27,488 bases of DNA, taken from positions 1 to 27,488 of the forward strand of contig CAZGXU010000028.1 in assembly GCA_964530075.1 (NCBI GenBank), written 5' to 3'. Numbering within the stretch: position 1 is the first letter of the stretch; every line of letters starts with the position of its first letter. This DNA comes from JANQEA01 sp964530075. Lineage in GTDB: Bacteria > Bipolaricaulota > Bipolaricaulia > UBA7950 > UBA9294. Below the pieces are notes generated by a model, which made no database searches, was not told where the DNA came from, and saw nothing but the letters and a program-made list of their open reading frames with translations. Position numbers and translations under genes: made by a program. Of this stretch, positions 22,775-27,488 are shown piece after piece.

Positions 22775-22780
22775 AACGTC

Positions 22781-23797
22781 ATGTTGAGCCGATTGGACCA
22801 TGGGTACACCGACCGCCCCGCCCGGCTGGACGACGCGGAAGCGGTGTGTGCCCTTTGCAATGCGTGGTCGACGAAGATGCGGGGCGTCCGCACGCACGAT
22901 GCCGGGGAGCTGCGGGTCGACTGGCGGGCCCCCGGGTTCGACCTCGAGACCGACAGTCGACTCGTCTTCGACGCGAAAGGTTCGCTCGCCGCCTACGCGT
23001 CGGTGTGGGACGATGAGGACCCGCACGTGCGGGTCGGCACGTCTTATCGCGTCGATCCGGAACGCGAGGATCCGGCGCTCGAGGAGGCGTTGCTTGTCTG
23101 GCTGGAGGGTCGGGCGAGGCAGGCGATCGAGCGTGCGCCGGCCGATGCGAGGGTGACCATCGCGCACAACACGTTCAGCGAGGACGAGGCCCGGGAAGGG
23201 CTTCTCCTCCGTCGCGGCTACGAGTTGGTCCGCCACTTCGTGCGGCTGCGGATCGAGATGAGCCACCCCCCCGTGGCGCCGGAGCTTCCCGAGGGGATCG
23301 TGATCCGCCCGTTCGATCCCGAGGCGGATTTGCGTCCGGCGGTGATGGCGACGCGAGAGGCGTTCCGCGATCACTGGGGGTACATCGAGGGGGACCTCGG
23401 CGAGGAATTGGCGTATTGGACACATTGGGTCCACGAGGATCCGGACTTCGATCCTTCGGTCTGGCATCTGGCGTGCGACGGAGACGAGATCGTCGGCGCT
23501 TCCCTCGGGAGCACCAAGCGTCCGGAGGCGGAGAACCTCGCCTACATCTTCGTCCTGGCGGTTCGACCGGCGTGGAGGAAGCGAGGGATCGCGCGCGCGT
23601 TGCTGTTGCACTCGTTCGCCACGTTCTACGACCGGGGGAGGCCGGTCGTCGACCTGGACGCGGACGCCGCGAATCTGACCGGAGCCATCCGGTTGTACGA
23701 GGGGGTCGGGATGCGCCAGGTGTGGCGGAACGACGCGTACGAGAAGGAGCTTCGCCCGGGGAAGGATCTCGCGCGGAAGAGCCTCGATGAGGACTGA
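22781..23797 (+). CDS. Double-GNAT N-acetyltransferase, paralogue 1
   Basis: The 338-residue protein has two GNAT folds. The N-terminal one (about 10-165) is degenerate. The C-terminal one (about 170-330) keeps the acetyl-CoA-binding motif A, YIFVLAVRPAWRKRGIARAL (R-x-x-G-x-A), and the terminal motif NLTGAIRLYEGVGM. Such tandem GNATs resemble mycothiol-synthase-like and aminoglycoside-type enzymes in layout, but the acceptor is unknown. The ATG at 22781 follows TAAGGAG (22768-22774). The C-terminus RNDAYEKELRPGKDL is shared almost exactly with the convergent gene at 23878. A strong promoter with a leader ORF lies upstream. Confidence 0.88.
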   Translation: MLSRLDHGYTDRPARLDDAEAVCALCNAWSTKMRGVRTHDAGELRVDWRAPGFDLETDSRLVFDAKGSLAAYASVWDDEDPHVRVGTSYRVDPEREDPALEEALLVWLEGRARQAIERAPADARVTIAHNTFSEDEAREGLLLRRGYELVRHFVRLRIEMSHPPVAPELPEGIVIRPFDPEADLRPAVMATREAFRDHWGYIEGDLGEELAYWTHWVHEDPDFDPSVWHLACDGDEIVGASLGSTKRPEAENLAYIFVLAVRPAWRKRGIARALLLHSFATFYDRGRPVVDLDADAANLTGAIRLYEGVGMRQVWRNDAYEKELRPGKDLARKSLDED

Positions 23798-23877
23798 ACG
23801 GAACGATACGATACGCGCGCCTCGCCGGGCCGCGCCCCCCGTTCGACGTCGGCGCGCAGCGTGTCCTACGAGCGGGG

Positions 23878-24897
23878 TCAACCGCGAACTTCACGCGTCG
23901 TCAGGTCGACGCCGGGACGCAGCTCCTTTTCATACGCGTAGGTCCGGCGGATGACGCGCATTCCCGCCTTGGTGTAAAGCCGCAGCGCTCCGGTCAAGTT
24001 CTCCGAGTCCATCTCCAGATCGACGCCTTCGAACGCCCTTCGACGGAGCTCGTCGAACGCGTGGTGAAGGAGAGCAAGCGCGATCCCACGCTTCCTCCAC
24101 GCCGGTCGAACGCTGAGCGATTCCACGTAGGCGCGCGAGGTATCGTCCGCGACGCGGTCGCGGCACAGCGCCATTCCGACGATCTCGCTTCCGTCGCACG
24201 CGAGGAACCAGAGCGTCGGATCGAACCGGCTACCTCTCTCATCCACGGACTGTCGCCAGTCCTCAAGGACTTGATCGGATGGTTGTTCGACGTGTCCCCA
24301 GTGGTCGCGGAACGCCTCCTCGGACGCCGCGGCGATCTGGGGCAAGTCGGTCGCGATCTCGGCCGTGCGCACGAGGATCCCTCGCGGCCAGGCGGGAGGA
24401 GGGCTCGGTTCGGCCAAGTCCATCCGCATCGTATTCTCGATCCGCACGAGCTCGAAACCGGCCCGCCCCACCGCGTCTCTGCGGGGTTCGTCCTCCGCGT
24501 TGGCGCTCTCCCTGACGGAGACCCGGGCGCCCGGTGGGGCCAGCGGGATGAAGTCGCGCGCTCGATGGAGCCCCCATTCGTACAGCCGGTCCCACAGCTC
24601 CGCCATCCTCTCGAGTTCCGGATGCAGGGTGACGCCGCATCCGATCGAGACGTACGGCTCGCCCGGGTTCCGGACGTGGACCCACGCGATGATCCGATCG
24701 TCTTCATCGAGGACGATTCGCGTATCGCGACCGAGGTCGAATCGCGGGCTGTTCCACCAACCGAGGATGACGTCGCGCGTGGCCTGATTCGCGCCGTACA
24801 GCCTCTGAGACCGGGCATTGAACATCCGGACGACGCCGTCGACGTCGTCTCGAGATGCCGCTCGGAGGGTCCACCGCTCGTCCCATGGATGCCGCAT
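23878..24897 (-). CDS. Double-GNAT N-acetyltransferase, paralogue 2
   Basis: The 339-residue paralogue of the gene at 22781 is encoded on the opposite strand, tail to tail with an 80-base gap. Shared blocks include EEAFRDHWGHVEQ, FLACDGSEIVG, SVRPAWRKRGIALALLHHAF (motif A), NLTGALRLYTKAGM and TYAYEKELRPGVDL. The frame is open to 25035, but the ATG at 24895-24897 gives MRHPWDERWTLRAA, which lines up with the paralogue's start, and AAGGA lies 10 bases upstream. The two genes arose by duplication with inversion. They have diverged strongly in the N-terminal half, suggesting different substrates. The acceptor is unknown. Confidence 0.88.
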   Translation of the reverse strand: MRHPWDERWTLRAASRDDVDGVVRMFNARSQRLYGANQATRDVILGWWNSPRFDLGRDTRIVLDEDDRIIAWVHVRNPGEPYVSIGCGVTLHPELERMAELWDRLYEWGLHRARDFIPLAPPGARVSVRESANAEDEPRRDAVGRAGFELVRIENTMRMDLAEPSPPPAWPRGILVRTAEIATDLPQIAAASEEAFRDHWGHVEQPSDQVLEDWRQSVDERGSRFDPTLWFLACDGSEIVGMALCRDRVADDTSRAYVESLSVRPAWRKRGIALALLHHAFDELRRRAFEGVDLEMDSENLTGALRLYTKAGMRVIRRTYAYEKELRPGVDLTTREVRG

Positions 24898-25354
24898 TTC
24901 GCTGCGTCCTTCTTTCGTCGGAGTTCTGCTCGAGATCTTCCTTCGAAGCGAGGCCCTGCGCACGGGCCTGGATCGAACGAGGCTCGCGGCGGGTCGTGTC
25001 TCACAACGAGTCCTCCCGCCACTCGATCGTCCCATCGACCATCGTCAGAACCACAAAATCACCTCGATCTCCGCGAGGTCCTCGGGGTCGGGTCGGGCAC
25101 GCAAGCTCCGCCGACCCTGACGGTCGAGGGACGGGGGATCGTCCTCTGACGTGCGGGACGCTGCTGATGAAGCGTCGGCGGCGGATCGGATCCCTCGTCC
25201 CGCCGGTCCGGCTCGAAGAGCGTCGTAGCGGGCCGTTCAACCCACGGCTCGCCCTGAGCCTCTCAGTCCGATGGATTCCTCGCTTCCCCTTCCAAGGCCG
25301 ACGCCCTGACTGTAGGAAAAACAACACGATAGGTTTGACGGCAGGGAAGGCGTC
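24898..25354. other. Gap of 457 bases with only an amidohydrolase-like relic
   Basis: Apart from the C-terminal relic at 25001-25100 and the possible promoter before the transporter operon, I see no supported gene here. Long overlapping frames on both strands show no family resemblance and look like high-GC artefacts. The gap is probably what remains of a lost gene. Confidence 0.4.
25001..25100 (-). pseudogene. C-terminal relic of an amidohydrolase-like protein
   Basis: In one minus-strand frame DPEDLAEIEV (about 25060-25089) and in another VVLTMVDGTIEWREDSL, ending at TGA 25001-25003, can be joined by one frameshift. The result resembles the C-terminus of YtcJ-like amidohydrolases (DPEEL.EI.V.LTMVGG..VW). 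Nothing of the catalytic barrel is found upstream. Short and tentative. Confidence 0.35.
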
Positions 25355-25364
25355 ATGATAGGAT
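25335..25364 (+). promoter_or_regulatory. Possible promoter of the transporter operon
   Basis: TTGACG (25335-25340) and TAGGAT (25359-25364) are spaced by 18 bases. If real, the transcript starts near 25371, after the ATG at 25355. The permease would then start at ATG 25376 (MWVQAWNYTLKYP) with an almost leaderless mRNA. The competing view is the 25355 start with AGGGAAGG (25343-25350). Confidence 0.3.
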
Positions 25365-26053
25365 GCTACCGGAACATGTGGGTTCAAGCTTGGAACTACA
25401 CTCTGAAGTACCCGGACAAGATCGGGAACTGGGTCTTGCAACACCTCTACATCGTGCTGGTCGCCAACGCAACGGCAGCCGTCCTCGGGGTGCTGATCGG
25501 CGTCTACATCTCGGGGAGGGGACGCGAGCGGCTCGCCGAGACCGTCATCTACTTCGCGAGCATCATGATGACGGTCCCGTCCCTGGCTCTGTACGGGATC
25601 CTGATGGGGGTCCTCTACGCCATGTCGCTTCCGTCGATCGGCTTCCTACCCGTCGTCATCGCGCTCACGCTCTACGGGCTCCTGCCGATCATCCGGAACA
25701 CGTACACGGCGATCCGCGAGGTCGATCCGGCGATGATCGAAGCGGGGCGCGGGATGGGGATGAGCGAGCTCCAGATCCTGCTTCGCGTGAAGCTCCCGCT
25801 GGCCGTCCCGGTCATCATGGCAGGGCTCCGCCAAGCGATGGTGATGAACATCGGCATCGCGGCGATCGGCTCGTACATCGGAGCCGGCGGTCTCGGACAA
25901 CCGATCTTCAGGGGCCTGGCCAATGCCCGGAGGGACCTGATCGTCGTCGGTGCGGTCTTCGTCTCCCTGCTCGCGATCGTCGTCGACTTCGTCATGGGAG
26001 GGGTCGAGTGGGCCACGACGCCGAAGGGCGTCCGGATTAGGAGGAGACGTTGA
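25355..26053 (+). CDS. Glycine betaine/choline-type ABC transporter permease (OpuCB/ProW-like)
   Basis: The 232-residue membrane protein has about five or six transmembrane segments (VLQHLYIVLVANATAAVLGV, TVIYFASIMMTVPSLALYGI and so on). The EAA loop that contacts the ATPase is clear: MIEAGRGMGMSELQILLRVK followed by LPLAVPVIMAGLRQAMV. GSYIGAGGLGQPIFRGL is typical of the quaternary-amine uptake class (OpuB/OpuC/ProW/OsmY-type), which imports osmoprotectants. The start at ATG 25355 follows AGGGAAGG; ATG 25376 is an alternative. The stop overlaps the ATPase TTG by 4 bases. The order permease-ATPase-permease matches opuC-like operons; the binding protein would lie beyond the window. Confidence 0.9.
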   Translation: MIGCYRNMWVQAWNYTLKYPDKIGNWVLQHLYIVLVANATAAVLGVLIGVYISGRGRERLAETVIYFASIMMTVPSLALYGILMGVLYAMSLPSIGFLPVVIALTLYGLLPIIRNTYTAIREVDPAMIEAGRGMGMSELQILLRVKLPLAVPVIMAGLRQAMVMNIGIAAIGSYIGAGGLGQPIFRGLANARRDLIVVGAVFVSLLAIVVDFVMGGVEWATTPKGVRIRRRR

Positions 26054-27180
26054 TCAAGCTGGAGAACGTCAGCAAGACCTACGCCGACGGGACCGAAGCT
26101 GTCAAGGACGTCACGATGGAGATCGCGGAGGGCGAGTTCTGCGTCTTTCTCGGTCCGTCGGGCTGCGGCAAGACGACGAGCCTGAAGATGATCAACCGGC
26201 TGATTCCGCTGACCGCGGGGAAGATCTCGGTCGGCGGGGCCGACACCATGGGACTCGACGTGAACGAGCTCCGTCGCGGGATCGGCTACGCGATTCAGAA
26301 CATCGGGCTCTTCCCGCATCTGACCGTCGCGGAGAACGTGTGCACGGTGCCGCGGCTCCTGAAGTGGCCGAAGGCGAAGCAACACGCCCGCGCCGGAGAG
26401 CTCCTCGAGCTCGTCGGAATGGATCCGGACACCTTTCTCCGGCGCTACCCGAGCGAGCTGTCCGGCGGCCAGCAGCAGCGTGTCGGCGTCGCGCGGTGTC
26501 TGGGCGCCGACCCGCCGATCCTGCTGATGGACGAGCCGTTCGGGGCGATCGATCCGATCACGCGGAGCAGGCTGCAGGACGAGTTCCTGAAGATCCAGGA
26601 GAAGATCAAGAAGACGATCGCCTTCGTCACGCACGACATCAACGAGGCGATCAAGATGGGCGACACGATCGCGCTGATGCGCGAGGGGGTTCTCGTCCAG
26701 TACGCGGAGCCTGCGGAGCTGCTCGGGTCCCCGAAGGACGAGTTCGTTCGGGACTTCATCGGCGCGGACCGGGTCCTGAAAGGGCTTCGCCTCCTCCGCG
26801 CGAAGGACGTCATGAAGATGCCTCCGTTCCTCCTCAACGTCGGGGAGGACCCGTCGCACGTGAAGAAACGGATGGAGGAGGCGGGGCTTCGTTGGTCGAT
26901 GCTCGTCGAGGACGGGGACCGGTTCCTCGGATGGGTGACGTGCGAGGACATCGAGGCGTCGAAACCGATCCGAGAGATCATCACGCCGCCGACGGTCACC
27001 GCGACGCCCGACACGCCGCTCAACGAGGCGCTCTCGCTGATGCTGTCAAGCGCGATCGGGACCCTGGCGATCCTCGACGACGACGACCGGCTGGTCGGGG
27101 TGCTGTCGTTCGACATCATCCGCGACGTCCTCGGGGAGAACCTCGCCCCGGAGGAACCTTGCCCGGAGGACGCACCATGA
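26050..27180 (+). CDS. Glycine betaine/choline ABC transporter ATPase with tandem CBS domains (OpuCA/ProV-like)
   Basis: The 376-residue ATPase powers the transporter. Walker A GPSGCGKTT (about 34-42), the Q-loop in AIQNIGLFPHL, the signature LSGGQQQRVGVARC, Walker B ILLMDEPFGAIDP and the switch His in VTHDINEA are all present. The C-terminal 120 residues form two CBS domains (LRAKDVMKMPPFLLNVGEDP and IITPPTVTATPDTPLNEALS), which in OpuA sense ionic strength or cyclic nucleotides. Translation starts with TTG at 26050, overlapping the permease TGA as TTGA, with AGGAGA just upstream. The stop overlaps the next permease as ATGA. Both overlaps imply tight coupling of the three genes. Confidence 0.95.
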   Translation: MIKLENVSKTYADGTEAVKDVTMEIAEGEFCVFLGPSGCGKTTSLKMINRLIPLTAGKISVGGADTMGLDVNELRRGIGYAIQNIGLFPHLTVAENVCTVPRLLKWPKAKQHARAGELLELVGMDPDTFLRRYPSELSGGQQQRVGVARCLGADPPILLMDEPFGAIDPITRSRLQDEFLKIQEKIKKTIAFVTHDINEAIKMGDTIALMREGVLVQYAEPAELLGSPKDEFVRDFIGADRVLKGLRLLRAKDVMKMPPFLLNVGEDPSHVKKRMEEAGLRWSMLVEDGDRFLGWVTCEDIEASKPIREIITPPTVTATPDTPLNEALSLMLSSAIGTLAILDDDDRLVGVLSFDIIRDVLGENLAPEEPCPEDAP

Positions 27181-27488
27181 GGCGCTACGTCATCCTCGGC
27201 GGCTTGTTGGCGGTCCTCTGCGGGGTGACGATCTGGATGACCAGCCTGGGATCGGTCGGCATCTTCAAGCTTGCGCCGCCGGGGAGGGTCCTGGGGGCGA
27301 CGCTGCGGCACGTGCAGATCGTGGGGGTCGCGGAGGCGCTCGCGATCCTGATCGGGATCCCGATCGGCTTTCTCGTCACCCGGCGGGGGCTCCGCTTCGT
27401 CTCGCCGGTGCTGATCGGGATCGCCAACATCGGGCAGACCGTCCCGACCCTGGCGTTCATCGCGATGGCCGCCCTCGCCCTGGGCATG
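27177..27488 (+). CDS. Second ABC transporter permease (OpuCD-like), partial
   Basis: The first 104 residues are visible before the window ends. ATG at 27177-27179 overlaps the ATPase stop. The start MRRYVILGGLLAVLCGVTIW is a transmembrane helix. It is followed by a hydrophilic stretch with FKLAPPGRVLGATLRHVQIV, then ALAILIGIPIGFLVTRRGL and IGIANIGQTVPTLAFIAMAA. The latter matches the first permease's VPSLALYGI region and the family's TVPSLALLA motif. It is the expected partner permease of the operon. Confidence 0.9.
   Translation, partial: MRRYVILGGLLAVLCGVTIWMTSLGSVGIFKLAPPGRVLGATLRHVQIVGVAEALAILIGIPIGFLVTRRGLRFVSPVLIGIANIGQTVPTLAFIAMAALALGM

Noticed and set aside
22577..23881. Minus-strand frame of 434 codons opposite the GNAT gene
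   Set aside because: Shadow of the GNAT coding strand; no ribosome binding site or domain.
1..27488. tRNA or rRNA genes
   Set aside because: No cloverleaf-like TTCGANTCC arm with matching acceptor stem and no rRNA-like stretch was noticed on reading both strands.

Overview
The window comes from a high-GC bacterium, most likely an uncultured lineage. The sequence alone does not fix its phylum. Genes are densely packed with little strand bias. Shine-Dalgarno sites are frequent, and GTG and TTG starts occur alongside ATG.

Left part (1-6299): a cut-off class II glutamine amidotransferase, then a glycogen / alpha-glucan cluster. A GH57/DUF3536-type glycosidase follows glgB on the minus strand with a 4-base overlap, and glgC diverges from them on the plus strand. 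glgC makes ADP-glucose, glgB branches the glucan, and the GH57 protein probably remodels or degrades it.

Defence island (about 6440-12600): base composition and codon use become more AT-rich and mixed. It holds two restriction-modification modules. The first is a DNA methyltransferase with an N-terminal helix-turn-helix domain (plus strand), facing a GIY-YIG nuclease of the Eco29kI family (minus strand). An intact IS3-family element sits exactly in the convergent junction. The second is a TaqI-like N6-adenine methyltransferase followed by an overlapping gene for a probable PD-(D/E)XK nuclease that carries a frameshift. A second, decayed IS3 remnant lies between the modules.

Middle part (12600-20400): a membrane-anchored protein resembling an inactive metallopeptidase, flanked by two copies of an imperfect repeat of about 80 bp. 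Next come a cold-shock protein with its terminator, a small CxxC zinc-ribbon protein, a MATE efflux pump, citrate synthase with an elaborate leader (promoter, 24-codon ORF, palindrome, terminator-like hairpin), a cysteine-cluster protein of unknown function, an AhpD/CMD-like protein, a frameshifted secreted-protein relic and an ABM-domain protein.

Right part (20592-27488): a papain-like lipoprotein protease with two C-terminal repeat domains, two convergent paralogous double-GNAT acetyltransferases (one with a leader-peptide-like upstream region), an amidohydrolase relic, and an OpuC/ProVW-type glycine betaine/choline ABC transporter operon (permease, ATPase with CBS domains, second permease cut by the window edge).

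The most unusual items are the HTH-methyltransferase with a palindrome inside its own promoter, the frameshifted second restriction gene, the leaders ahead of citrate synthase and the GNAT gene, and several -10-like boxes only 7-11 bases ahead of start codons, which suggests leaderless transcripts. All functional calls come from motif reading, not from database searches.
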